A DNA stretch of 64,000 nucleotides from Eleginops maclovinus (Eukaryota; Chordata; Actinopteri; Perciformes; Eleginopidae), in the NCBI RefSeq assembly GCF_036324505.1, contig NC_086370.1, positions 17,138,600 to 17,202,599 on the forward strand. Direction: 5' to 3'. This document shows, piece by piece, positions 51,511-63,300 of this stretch. Made by a program: the position numbers and the translations under genes. The notes under the pieces were generated by a model. The model ran no database searches, had not been told where the DNA came from, and worked only from the letters and a program-made list of their open reading frames with translations. Within the stretch, counting starts at the first letter, position 1, and each line of letters starts with the position of its first letter.

Positions 51511-51565
51511 TAATCATGCAAACTTCCCGCGTTGTGGGACAAATAAAGCATTACTGATTCTGATA
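51511..51565 (+). repeat. Retroposon 3'-tail fragment
   Basis: 'GTTGTGGGACAAATAAAGCA' followed by TTACTGATTCTGAT is the typical end of a fish non-LTR element (GGGACTAATAAAG...CTGATTCTGAT). Confidence 0.55.
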
Positions 51566-52581
51566 CATAAACCCGACCCACATTCACATTTATTTAACTA
51601 TTTAATGACCAGAAAGCTGATCCAAGAAGCAGTTTTGAGGGAAATGGAAATCTAGTGGATTGCACAGTATTGTATTGTTAGACCATCATATAGTTTCCAT
51701 CCTGATATTGTACCACAACACGTTATTGAACTGTTTGATTTTGGGTAGTTGCATCGCCTGCATCACTGTCAGCCGTCAGTGAAGTCTCTCAGAAGAGTTT
51801 ATAACCACTAAATGGCCAGATGCACTCATGAACTGTAGTGTTGCTTCACAGAGTAGGAGATGCCCATGCATACCTCCTCCAGTCTATTCATAGCCAAGGC
51901 GGTGTGACGGTGTGACCCCTCCCCGCCTCTGACTGACTGCTTCCTGCCTTTCCTCTTGCTCAATTACTTCTTCTCTGACTCCCACATGTGGGTCTTCAGC
52001 TCTTTACCTTGTGGAGGAGTCAAGCTGAAGCCGAGCTGACTGCTTAAGAGAAATGTGTTTATCAGTGTCGGATAAAGACAGGAGCGCATAGATCGTTAAA
52101 TGCAAGAGTAATTTAACACCTTAAAACCTTTTTAATTCTAAGCTGCAGCACAAACCACCTCCTGCCCCAACAGCTGGCCAAATAAAAAAACCAACATCAA
52201 TTTATAATTGTGCCTCATTGCTTAGCCTGCCATCCACTCCTCCAAAACATAACAGTTGTAATTGCAGTAACGGCGCAGATATCAATATATCATCATATAA
52301 ATACTAAAGTGAGAGCTGTTCCCTAAGTGCAGCACTCTAGGATTGGGCCCAGAGGCAATATGGAAATTGGGTATGGGTTATAAGTGCGGAAGTGATGAAA
52401 AAGATACAGTTAAAATGTAGGAGGAGGATGGTGTCACAGTGTACTCATCCTGTTAGACGATGTTTTTCTAGTACTTTCCACTCCCTCCCACCAACCCCCT
52501 TTTATGTCTTTATTCTGCTGATACAACCCCCTCCCGTCTGCTGACTAACTGACCCACATTCCTCCGTGTGACTCGCCGCCC

Positions 52582-52584
<3 letters not shown>

Positions 52585-52652
<68 letters not shown>
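52585..52652 (+). repeat. (GT)n microsatellite
   Basis: About 34 GT units. Confidence 0.96.
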
Positions 52653-52653
<1 letters not shown>

Positions 52654-52993
52654 TGTACTAAATTTCTGCTTGTCATTTTGTGTGTGTGTGTTTTGGTGCC
52701 ATCCCCTGTCTATCTCTGTCTGCCTGCCTTTCCCCACCCCAAAAAAAACAAAAAACTGTGCCGTGTCCCTCAGGCTTCTGCAGGAACCAATTAGAAGATT
52801 GCTCTTTAGAGGAGCATCAGTCACAGAACATAAATGATTGGTAAAAAAGCCTCATTTACTCACTCTGTGTTTGTCTGCTTTTGGCTGTGTTCCGCTCAGT
52901 TTGGGGGCTCTGGTTGCAGAAGTGACATTTCTTCATAAAATTTGATAAATACAGCTCGCTGAGAGGACACTCCCTCTAGTGGAGAGTCGCGTG

Positions 52994-53046
<53 letters not shown>

Positions 53047-53055
53047 GGATGGATG

Positions 53056-53132
<77 letters not shown>
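52994..53132 (+). repeat. (GATA)n array with GGAT interruption
   Basis: About 34 tetranucleotide units; the ATGG variant units at about 53044-53058 break the array. The right end abuts a palindromic ATTCCCAATTTGGGAAT and an AT-rich retroposon-like tail. Confidence 0.96.
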
Positions 53133-53133
<1 letters not shown>

Positions 53134-53301
53134 ATTCCCAATTTGGGAATCTTCTTTCATTGCAGCAGCATAAGGCAATGTAATTACAATAAAATAAAAG
53201 TAAAATAGCACATAAAAAGAAAGTATAAAATATAGATTTGGGATAAAAACTGTACAGAAAATATAAACAAAATATAAAGCAGGATATTATATGTACAATA
53301 T
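53133..53301 (+). repeat. AT-rich retroposon-like tail next to GATA array
   Basis: 'CTTTCATTGCAGCAGCATAA' and a following A-rich run (AATAAAAGTAAAATAGCAC, AAGTATAAAATATAG) resemble the fish element commonly inserted at (GATA)n sites with GGGAAATTC...TTGCAGCAGC. Family assignment is tentative. Confidence 0.4.
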
Positions 53302-53303
53302 AT

Positions 53304-53656
53304 TAAGTGTATGTTGTGCAAATTAAAGACAAAGTATGGTAAGGTAGGTGGTTGGGTAAATGCCTGACTTTTGCAAGGCCATATTACTGATTCTGCTTGG
53401 GTTTTGGGATGGAAACAACTGTGTTTGAACACTGTCAGACATTTTTTAGTTTTTCTTAGTAGTGCACTTTCAGGAAGTCACTCTAAGGTTGTGTGAAGTT
53501 GTCTAGTCATGACTAAACGTTTTCAAACTTCCTCAGCTTTCTATTAAGCACAAGGTGAAATGGCATGTCTGTGAAAGCCACAGCTCATTTCACCCCAAAA
53601 ATACCCAATCACCTACCTTACCATACTTTGTCTTTAATTTGCACAACATACACTTA
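53304..53656. repeat. 55-nt inverted repeat with 243-bp spacer
   Basis: Left arm 53304-53358 and right arm 53602-53656 are reverse complements at 54 of 55 positions; the single mismatch is G53351 against T53609. The arms contain GCAAATTAAAGACAAAGTAT. The transcript or single strand could fold into a long hairpin. The right arm ends 264 bp before the ctbp2 exon at 53921. Confidence 0.93.
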
Positions 53657-53920
53657 TTATAAATGAGTTACATCAGCGCACCATTTAGTATAATGTGTCC
53701 TTTTCTGTTTGTTGTGTGCAATGTATTTTAATTGGGACTCCAGTTGTACATTCACTTCAGACGTGTTCATCAAACGGTAACATTTATGGTCTCTTACAAA
53801 GTAATAAATTGAAGATATTAAATCCCCAAAAGTGTAATTAATAAACATAAAGTTGTATTATTTACTGTGAAAATACGTTACCGTTGGATTAATCTTTGTC
53901 CCTACTTTCTTGAATTTCAG

Positions 53921-54022
53921 GTCTAAAACATCAGCACGCTAACAACTGGAGGATTGGAGCATTTGAGACTTTAAGGAGGAGAGAGGTGAAAACAGAAAGA
54001 GAGAACTTGAAGCTGCGACGGG
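53921..54022 (+). other. ctbp2: ctbp2 5' UTR part of the first coding exon
   Basis: The acceptor TTCTTGAATTTCAG ends at 53920. The 102 nt before the ATG have no in-frame extension of the CtBP2 reading frame matching the family, so this is untranslated leader joined to an upstream exon. Confidence 0.65.
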
Positions 54023-54080
54023 ATGGCTTTGGTCGACAAACATAAAGTGAAACGCCAGCGATTGGACAAGATCTGTGAAG
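54023..54080 (+). CDS. ctbp2: CtBP2 first coding exon (N-terminus of corepressor isoform)
   Basis: The exon encodes MALVDKHKVKRQRLDKICE plus the first base of the next codon, ending at GAAG|GTAAAA (donor 54081). It differs from human CtBP2 (MALVDKHKVKRQRLDRICEG) at one residue in 19. CtBP2 is an NAD(H)-binding transcriptional corepressor of the D-2-hydroxyacid dehydrogenase fold; the dehydrogenase exons lie right of the window. The N-terminal lysines 6, 8 and 10, known in mammals as p300 acetylation sites needed for nuclear retention, are all present. The exon is on the same strand as the RIBEYE exon 9.2 kb downstream and should splice past it. The paralog (ctbp2a or ctbp2b of the fish duplication) cannot be decided from this piece. 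Confidence 0.95.
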
Positions 54081-55639
54081 GTAAAACCCTTTTACATTCT
54101 GCTATTTTATGTAACGGGGGATTTGAGATGCTTGTTTCACTTTCTCAGACCACTGGAAATGAACTATTTTGGGTATGGGATGCTTGTGTCTTTGTGTGTG
54201 TACATGCAAGTTTCGGTTCCACAGTTTTATGCTAAAGCTATAAAAGATTCACCCCACTGTTAGATGGAAATCTCCAGCAGTATTTAAGCCTTTCAGCCTG
54301 CTGCTTCAAATTCAGTGAAAAGCCATTGGGATGGTTTGCATAAGTGTGTTTGTGTGTGTCAAAAGGGAGCCTGGGGACCAGCCGAGGCTCCAAACTTCAG
54401 CTTTGAAGGCTGTAGGAGGGAGAAATAGTGTGTGTGTTTCTCTGTGTTGTAGGGGTGGTTGGGTTGATGGCTGAGTGAGGCTCGAGTTTGTTGCATCCAG
54501 ATTGCTGGAGAGATGAAGTAGGGAGAGTTTGAAATAAAGTGAAGCACTCCTCTGAGCTCTTGGATTGATTATAGCGGGTCGTGGGATTGATTTGTGTGTG
54601 TACTTGCATTAATGTATGTGTGTGTGTTTGTGTGAGAAACACAGCAAAGATATTTTTTTCTTTAGTTTTTTTTCTCACTTGTTTTCGTACCTAACCCCCT
54701 GACACCAGCCGCTGAATGCTGATTTGTGCCACATTTCCAATGCATACTAAAGCATGCCTCTACTTTCTCTTTTCTATTAGTGAAAGTTGTGATACTTTTT
54801 TTGGTACCACCGCATAGTTCCAAGCAAGCTGAGTCGATACTGGAAGGGGAAATTAAAACCATGCCAACCACTGATTGGTCAGAGCAAAGGGCCACAAACC
54901 CATCAAGCTACTGTCAATAGTAACCGTAACTTTTTTTAAACACAATTAACCCACAAAATGATGCTTGGATGCACATGATCCTCCGTTCGGTTGCTGATTA
55001 AAAGGACTATTGTAGATGATGTCAAGGAAGTTTCGAAAGGCTATGTTATGGTCATCGACTGAGAACCCAGGCTAAACTAAAGGGGGATTTCTGCACCGAA
55101 AAAAAATAATGAGAGAGTTCAGCCAAACCTGCAGTGGAAATTAGGCATTAGTGTCTGAATGGAGGTCCAAACATTTGCTTTTACACCAGCATGTTCCCCT
55201 CTGTAAAGTACACGATTATTATTTATCCGTTTTCCTTTTGTAATGTGGGTATGGCTGCTTTCCACCAGATTCTATAACATCTCAAACTCTCTGTGAGTTT
55301 TTTTTTTCATCTGTCTTTGTAGAATTGATTTTAAGTATAGAAACTGAGGATTTGGATGAAACCCTCTTTATTTGGCACCCACATACAGTACATACACACA
55401 GCATGGCACACATAGTGAAATCTGACCTCTGCATTTACCCGTTAACCAATTATTGATTTGTTCAAAACAACTTCAGTTCCCATGCAATTTCACTGGTCGT
55501 ATACAGACTGTTGTTATGCTTACAACAAAGTGCTTGTTGGTCAAACAGAATCTCAAAACCCCACTTACACCTTTTCATGTTGGAATTGGCTGCCTTCTGA
55601 GGAACTGGCCTGACCGTTGGGAGCAACTTGTGGTTTGAC

Positions 55640-55724
55640 ATGTGGAAAAAAGGAGCCAGGGATCAAACCGCCGACCCTGTGATTATTGGACGACAGCTCT
55701 ACCTCCTGAGCCACAGTCGCCCCC
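55640..55724 (-). mobile_element. tRNA-derived SINE, 5' head
   Basis: On the minus strand it begins GGGGCGACTGTGGCTCAGGAGG and contains RNA polymerase III box A (TGGCTCAGGAGG, 55702-55713) and box B (GGTTTGATCCC, about 55659-55669). This is the head of a very common percomorph SINE. The sequence beyond, down to about 55375, has CAGTTCCC/ATTTACCC-type pieces of the same or a related repeat but is rearranged. Confidence 0.7.
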
Positions 55725-58139
55725 AAAATAATATACAACTATAAACACTTTTGACGGCCTTTACACACCGCTGGACAACACAATATATACACAAGTTCGG
55801 TTCAAGCATTCCCTGGCAATAACTGGTTCCTCCTTGTCCATCATATTTACCCACACACACTCTCTGATGGTTCTCACCGCTGCTGCCAGAAAGATATTGA
55901 TCCTGTTTGTCCGGACTGTCCGTTCTCAAAGCCCATCACTCAAATGGCCTCATGTCTGTCAACTTATGATGTTTGACCAGTGTGGGAGTCATGTGTCAAA
56001 TATTTGTTAAGACAGCTCATCACAGACATAAAACATTATATAAAATGTAACCTTAATATCGGAAATGAAGTGATTGTGTGAGCGTGGTTATGTTGCAGGG
56101 TTTTCTTTTTTATTATTTAGAATTATTAAGGTGTTCCAACTCGTATGAAAGAAAATAGAAGTTCCAGTTTTCACTTCAACTCTCAATCGAAACGGAGAGA
56201 TTTTCTGAGTAATATCGAGTTCTTGCTTGACCGAGTATCAAGTTTCAATGTTCCTCTTTGTTCATGTCGAAGGAAAATCCCATTGAGATTTAAAAAAAAG
56301 ATTATAATGAAGCATAAATGAAGCAGTGATGCTGTCTGTTTCCACCCTCAGAATGAGAGCCACATGTGGCATCTCAAAGCTCTCCAAACCACCAACCCTG
56401 CTTGCTTGGAAAATGCTTTTTCCCTCTTTTTTTAAATTGTATTTAATACAACAACAATGACTGCCGGGGCTTCATGTTAAACATCATAAGACAGTATTTT
56501 CTGTTCTGCTCCATTTGTCCCACAGACATCTAAGGCATTGTCTCTCTGCTGATCAACAATGAAGTCATTCTTCATCAATGACGATGGGGGATTTTTTTTT
56601 TAATCTCGGTGCAGTTAGTCACTACAACTGCTTTTAAAAATGTGTAGAGGAGGGTGATTCACATTCACGAAGTTAAAAGATCAGAGGGTGGTGAATCATG
56701 CTGTTTTCACCAGAGCGTTAAATCTCCTCAACCATATAAAAATGGCATTTCAAAACCAGAGGCATGGGGTGTTCTGCAACATAATGTCAAAGCCACCCAC
56801 TATTATCTATAAACAGAGTGTTGGGATTGAGGCGTGAAATAAAAATCAAAGTTTGCATCGTGTGTATTGACAAAACAAGAGCGTTGTGGAGTGATTGTGA
56901 TTGCTCTGCCTTCGTGGGTTGCACATGGCGAGACGGCAGGAGAGGCTTTCCTAATCTCCATTTATCTTCCGAGGATAAGTGTGTCAATCCAATACTTGTT
57001 TCACAGCGGAGTGCATTGATTACATCTTTACTCATTGTGGTGAGTAGCTAACTGTGCGGCGCCTGTGGCCTAAATCAAATTCGAAAAGGCTGATCAAGTG
57101 TGGCTGTTTACTCCCATCAAAAGCAGTCACGGTGCAGGAATGTTGATTTCAACGCAACGGTGGATGTCTTACCATTTGAGGATATCTGATTCACTGTCTT
57201 TCGCTTTTATGTGTGATTTGAGAATGAGACAGTGCTACTCATGTCTTGGTTTCTAATAATCAATTAGTCATTTTGTCTGGAAATCTAAAGTAACTTCCTG
57301 CGGTTCTTTGTCTTATTCAACGACACACAGAAACATTCATGGACATAAAACAGATCAAAGCAGCTGTTCCTCACAAGTGAGAAAATGGAAACAAAACATC
57401 TATTTATTGATGAGTTACTTTTGGCGGTTAATCTATAATCAAATTAGGATTTTCCCCTGGAAATTGTTTAGATTGTTTATTGTGGACGAATAAGGTCTTG
57501 TGATCAGTGTTGGTAGCAAAGGACGCTCTTAGCAACAGCCGCAATAAACATTAAGGCATTAGCTGAAATTGTAAATCTTAATGTATTAAATGTGGAGCTA
57601 AAACAAAAGGTAATTTCAAAGAAAACTCAACAAAAACTTTGGTGAAAAAATAATCAATTTCAAATGGGAAGTTTCCACAATTTTTGCTTTTTCATTTGCA
57701 AAAATGTTGTAGGCAAAATAATGGATTCATGCATAAAATTGATGCAAGATAGATCAATTATGAAAATAATTTGTATGCAAGTGTCTATGTTTCAGACAAG
57801 ATGTCTCCCCCCTGCAAAGAAAACTATGGTAAACCATGAAAATATTTGATAATTACTGTATATTTTAGATTAACAAGGCTAATTGAATAAATAAATAACA
57901 CTTGTCAAAACAGAGAAGGATTTAGTGTGGATTTTTTATTTTATCCACCAGTAAAGTGAGTTTTAATTGCTTTCTAAAAAAATATGACACTTCTTTCTCT
58001 ATTAAGCCTAACAGCATTGTTTAGTTTACATATCAGCTTTCCAAATGTCTTTGGTACAACTTGTTCCTCTGTTGTGGGTTTGATAAAGTGCCAAGAAGAG
58101 TGTAACTGCAATAAGGGAACTGTGTAAAACATCTGTTGT

Positions 58140-58220
58140 GAGCATCAGTTCCCATACTCCCTCATTCCCTCCCTTTTTTTCTCTCTTTCTCTCACTCTGT
58201 CTCCCTCTCTGTGTCTCCTT
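58140..58220 (+). repeat. Polypyrimidine tract
   Basis: Strongly C/T-biased stretch (CTCCCTCATTCCCTCCC, then CTCTCTTTCTCTCACTCTG) with few purines. Confidence 0.7.
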
Positions 58221-61200
58221 CTGTCCACTCCATCTGTGTACCCAGCATGCATTGGCTTGGGTTGCAGCACAAGTCGTTGCCATTGCCGTTTAGCCAGAGC
58301 TAACGGACTGATCTGGGCAGAGATGGGATGTGACGTGAACTAGGTCGCAGTGACAGCATGTTCCTGAATGTTGATTTACAAGTCGTAAATCTGTGCTTGG
58401 ACGCAAACACCACAAGGTGGGGTAGTGGAATTTGTCATGGCGAGTCCAAGTGTCTTAGTTGGCAGTTAAATGAGTACGTTAATCCTTGATAACAAATCTT
58501 GTTTTGTCATGTGTACAACAGGAGGAGTTGTTCAAAGAGTGGACAGTAAATAATGTGGCCCGTCAAGATAAAATACCATAAAACTCTGCCTGTGGATTAT
58601 TCATATTGTCACGTTTAAGGGACCTGCATGCTTTTTTATGACAAAAAGCTTCATAATAAATAGAGAGGACAACAGGCTCTAGAGGAAAAGGGAGGGGGTG
58701 TCCTGATGTCATCGTCCCCTGCAGGGGGGAAGGTCTTCACATCCAGAGCTTTTCAGCACCGACTCCGGGCTCTGCTGCATCCACCTCTCTGCTTTCATCC
58801 CTCCCTCCCACTCCTCTCCCCACGCTCTGGCATCCAGCTCTGGTATGAAGTCATCTGAGCGTCTCTGGGTCTGACCCCCCCTCGGGCTTGTTCCAGGCTC
58901 CACACCAAAACCCACGACCCCTTTATAGGCTTTGTGGAGAGGCAGGGAGGGGCATGGAGAATTCGGGGGGGAGGAGAAGGAAAATTGCAGAAGATGAAAA
59001 ATGGTTATTTTTTGGAGTGAAATGCTTATTATAGTTTGTCTCTAACCTGAAGGTGTGAGGGTGTTATTATTTTTGATTAGTGTACCCATCTCTTGTGGAC
59101 ACCTGAATGAGGCAGTTTTCCTTTTCTTCTTAGGGTCTGCATTTTCCTGTGTTTGAGCTGGCATCTGGCTTAGTGGTTATTGAAAGTTCAAAATGAGTTC
59201 TTGGAAAAATCTAGTTTAAAAATGAAATCTTCAGATACCAAACTACCTTATTTAAATATTTTAATGACCTGTGGCTTCACCGGAGCGGACTGTGGATTGA
59301 AAGATGAGTTGAAAAGGATGCGCCCAAAAGGAGATGGAATATGAATTAAAGGAAGACATTTTGGAAATTGTGTGGGCTTTCAGTGCTGTGTGTGTAAAGA
59401 AAATGTAAACAAGCAAAACGCATAAAATATTACAGTGTGTGAATTCAGAATGCTACACTAACTGAGTATTTGATTGCCATTGAGATAAGTACTAGCCTCA
59501 TTGCCATCAACCTCCATTTTACAGTCCATTTAGTCCCTGTGGAGATGCTTTCAGAGACAAATAATCCCAGTGGAAACACGTACGACGCAGCCATGTATAA
59601 TGTCTGTTAAGTGTGCATTACAATTCATCCGACAACATTCATTCTGCCGCACTGACATTGTAATCCCATTTCCAGTTAGTGCCTCCTGCCCCACGCTCAT
59701 ACATAAGTCAATGTGTGTTTAACATTCAAATCATGCCTTGAGTACATGACGTGTCACACTGTAGGAGACAGTTGTTTTTATTTCTGTTGCAGTGCAGCAT
59801 TCACTTTGAGTTAGCGTGTGATTTTTATTCATGTATGCACGTCAGACCAAGGCCAAGGCTTTAGTTGCGTTTTGTGTGTGTGTGAATGAAATCGGACATT
59901 AACGAAGCATCAGGGCTTCTGCCGTCTCTGCTGCACGGCAGGAGAGGAGCAGAGCGGGGTCTTAAGGCTGAGTGGGGATGCCAGATTGTGCAGGCAAAAT
60001 GTGTGCGTGTGCTCCGTGTGGGTAGATCGGTAGAGGGGTGACCGCAAATGTAAACCCTCAGATCCAGCACCTAGTAAAGCGTGCAAACCCTTTTTACATG
60101 GTTAAATCATGCACTAAAGGGTACACACGCACATAAAGTCCAGCTATCTCCTGCTGACTTTGCTGTAATATTATTGTGGAGGCAGGGATTTAGAGGGCTG
60201 AGTGACAGGAATATCTGGCGTGTTTATTAAATAAGGGCAAGCGTTTTGTGCGACAGATTAGCCACAGATCTCACTGTTGTACATTATGTCCCTCTTGTTA
60301 CTCACTGCTTTAATTAAATGTTCTCTAACCCTGAGAGATTTGAAAAAAATAGCAATACCAGTCTGAGAGTTTTCTGAAACCTATTAGCAGAAAAAAAATA
60401 ACCCTACATAATTGCATCCTCACTCGGGGTTCATTTACTCGAGGTTTCTATAAGTTTTACTCCTAATTTTTCACCAGTCAGGTCTTATTCACTGTAAAGT
60501 CTTACAAGCTTCTGCTGGGGTGGTATTATATTTGTTCTAAAATCCCCGGCTTAATTCCTAAATCCCTCTGTTACAGTGAATCTGGCGTTGTGTGCTCAGT
60601 CTGGCAAGTATGGCAAATGGAGGAACATTAGAATTTGAAAGTCAAACATTGTTTAGTTTGAGGCAAACAGCTCCCTGTGATTTACTTTTCCTGTCAGGAT
60701 TAGATCGGCAAACCCTGAGTACACACCTCTGCCCCTGCCTCCTTGTTTGAGGATGACTTTATGGGGATGAGTGATCTGCTGCACTGAAAGCCAGTCTCCA
60801 GAGAGCAGGGCTCGAAGAAGTAATGAGAGGAGTGAAGAGAAAGGAAGCAAATGGATAACATCAACTCTATAGGCTGTTTTCCTTGACATGAATGTGTGTG
60901 TATGTGTTTGCATATATATTGCATCTTCCTTCTTAATCCACCTTGCAATGATATTAGTTTTCAAATATGGAATTATATACATGCCTTCTGGTACATCATT
61001 TTTCTATTTTGCATCAATATCAGAATAGGCTAAATAACAGGAAGGTCTGTGTGCCTTGAGGCGATAAATCAAACCCATGCTAGAAAATGACCATAACATT
61101 TGATTGACTTTGTAGCAGCAAAACCCTGATGAATCAAAAGGGAGGCATCAAAAATGATTTGCAACTCTCAGCTTTGATAGTACAATTCATCTTTGCTGTC

Positions 61201-62429
61201 AGTTTTAGATCTCTGTGAGGGCTCGCTCTCGCCTCTTCTCTTTTCCATTTTAATTACCTTTTACATCAAGCTGACTAATGTTCCTCTGACCTTACCAAAA
61301 GGGAAACACATTCTCAGTCATCTGCACAATTGGTTTTGGGGCTACTGTCATCACATTTTTTCTGTCATCTCGTGAAAACAGCAGAATACTCAGATCGCCT
61401 CATACTCTAATTACACAACTGTGATTAAACAAGATATAAGTGCCAACGACAGAAAGGCCTGCACAGTTTCTGCAGGCTCTCTGTAAGATATTCAGGATTT
61501 TTTTCTCTATATGCCAAGACAGTATTACAAAGATCTCCTTCAGTCTAAAATATGTATTACCTCCCCTCGCTGTTCTTGGCTCTTGGATTAGATTTGGATA
61601 GAAGCGGACACTTCCTCACCTTACATCTGTTTTAATGCATTAATAAACAGGGATCCTCTGCAGAAGGGATCAGATTTCAGCCACTGTGACATGAAGTGTG
61701 ACATGCAGGCAGGCTAGGTAGAGTTATGAACATCACCTTGGTCTAACAAAATTATAAATATATTACATTAATTAAATCTTCAAGTGGATTACATTCAAGA
61801 ATTTAAAATGTTGCAGCATCAAAGCAAATACCTTATTATTACTGTGGCATATTGAATGAAGTGGAAAGAGTTCATGTTGTTTTGCAGCTCAATAAGCATG
61901 TGTTTTTGTAAGGCAAAGGTTGTAGTTGCTTTGGATTAACTGCAGTGACAAAAACGCCCCCACTTGCACACACACCACACTCCCCCAGTGTTTTACTTTT
62001 CTTTTCAAAGAGGCAAATCCAGATTACAGAGCTTCTCTAGGTGAGGCAGATCAGGGTAGCTTTAGGAAAGAGGGGGAAGCTGCTTTATTTTACAGACAGT
62101 AGGACATATATGGACTGAGATCAGTTAGTAATAGATTTGGCAAAATTATAATTATAATTATTATAACTTTCAATACAAATATTTCATGGAACAATTGCAT
62201 TCTACAAGAGAGACAGTACTATTGATCATTTTGCATATTTAATGCATTCAGCAATCTCTGTTAAAACAATGCACTATCACTTCTGATGTCCTTCAGTCAA
62301 AGTGCAAACAGCATGTCTGGGTGACCTCATATTGAGTGGGGCAGTGATGGTGAGCGCCACAAATGCATCAAGGACATTACAGAGTGAGTTGGGCTGCAGT
62401 TGCGTGGAGGCTCTGCTGCTAGCATGGGG

Positions 62430-62621
62430 CCTGGAGGATTAGTGTCCAATCAGAGTGGATTTGATGTTTACTGACAGCACATGGGACTTAGCTGGGAGAA
62501 CTGTATTTCATTTGAATTCAATGGAGCTTTGCACCCTGCCCGGCCTCCCCTCCCTGTGCTGGGAATCTGGCAAACTAAAAACTGAAACCTGTTGAAGACA
62601 CTACATCATCAACAGCTTCAG
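62430..62621 (+). promoter_or_regulatory. ctbp2: Candidate RIBEYE promoter and leader exon
   Basis: GGATTA (62436-62441), the core recognised by CRX/OTX factors, lies next to CCAAT (62446-62450). About 170 bp further is a strong donor, CTTCAG|GTAAGT, at 62621/62622. Acceptors that could join it to the ATG-bearing exon are at 63127 (ATATCAG) and 63244 (TTCTTTTCAG). RIBEYE is known to have its own photoreceptor-active promoter. The placement here is inference. Confidence 0.3.
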
Positions 62622-63300
62622 GTAAGTGACTCTCTGGGAGCGATTATTGGTTGAGTGGTAGGGTCTTAATCATTGGCATCATCAACCAAATATACTTGTA
62701 TCTGGTTCACATGACGTCACACTGGGAAGTGGAATTAAACTGGATTTATCTAGTTGTAATCCCTCATAGCAATCGGCAGAGCGAGTAAAATGTCTGAGAG
62801 AAGGCAGAGATAAACCCCATTGGATTAGTACAAGCCCCTGCCCATCCCAACCTATAACTCAACCTATCCACTCCTTTTCGTTTTTTTGTCTTTTTTCATC
62901 TGCGTTTGGCCGCCATCTCAAGCTTGCACACGTTACTTTGTCTTTCATGGAGTAGCTGTGCTACCTCTTCAGTGTACTTCGTGAGCTTTGGTGTGATCTG
63001 TTTGTGTGTGGTGTCCTCTTTCCTCGCGCACAACAAGCCAGCATGACCGGAGATTAATTATTCAAGGACTGCCAGCCACAGGGGGAGTCACCTGATAGTA
63101 CGGACAATATTACAACCTGATATCAGGTGAAACGGTGGCTTCGTGTTCTTTCCTCCTCCCTTTTGCTGCATTTTGGTGCTACTTTAACTGAAGACTTGAA
63201 AGACAACTTTCACAAAGACAGCTACAAGTGGAATTTCTTTTCAGCTTTGAGTATTTGTTCAATCTGTTAACACTTTCTCCGCTTTTTTTTTTGGTTGCCA

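Larger units (their letters stand above)
54081..63300 (+). other. ctbp2: ctbp2 intron containing the RIBEYE promoter
   Basis: This is 9.2 kb between the CtBP2-specific and RIBEYE-specific exons. No other coding exon recognised. It contains a minus-strand SINE (55640-55724) with related repeat sequence to about 55375, a pyrimidine-rich tract (58140-58220) and, near the right end, a candidate RIBEYE promoter and leader exon. Confidence 0.55.

Noticed and set aside
52994..53132. GATA array as a CRISPR-like or sex-linked satellite array
   Set aside because: It is a simple tetranucleotide repeat with no spacers, and there is no evidence for sex linkage in the sequence.
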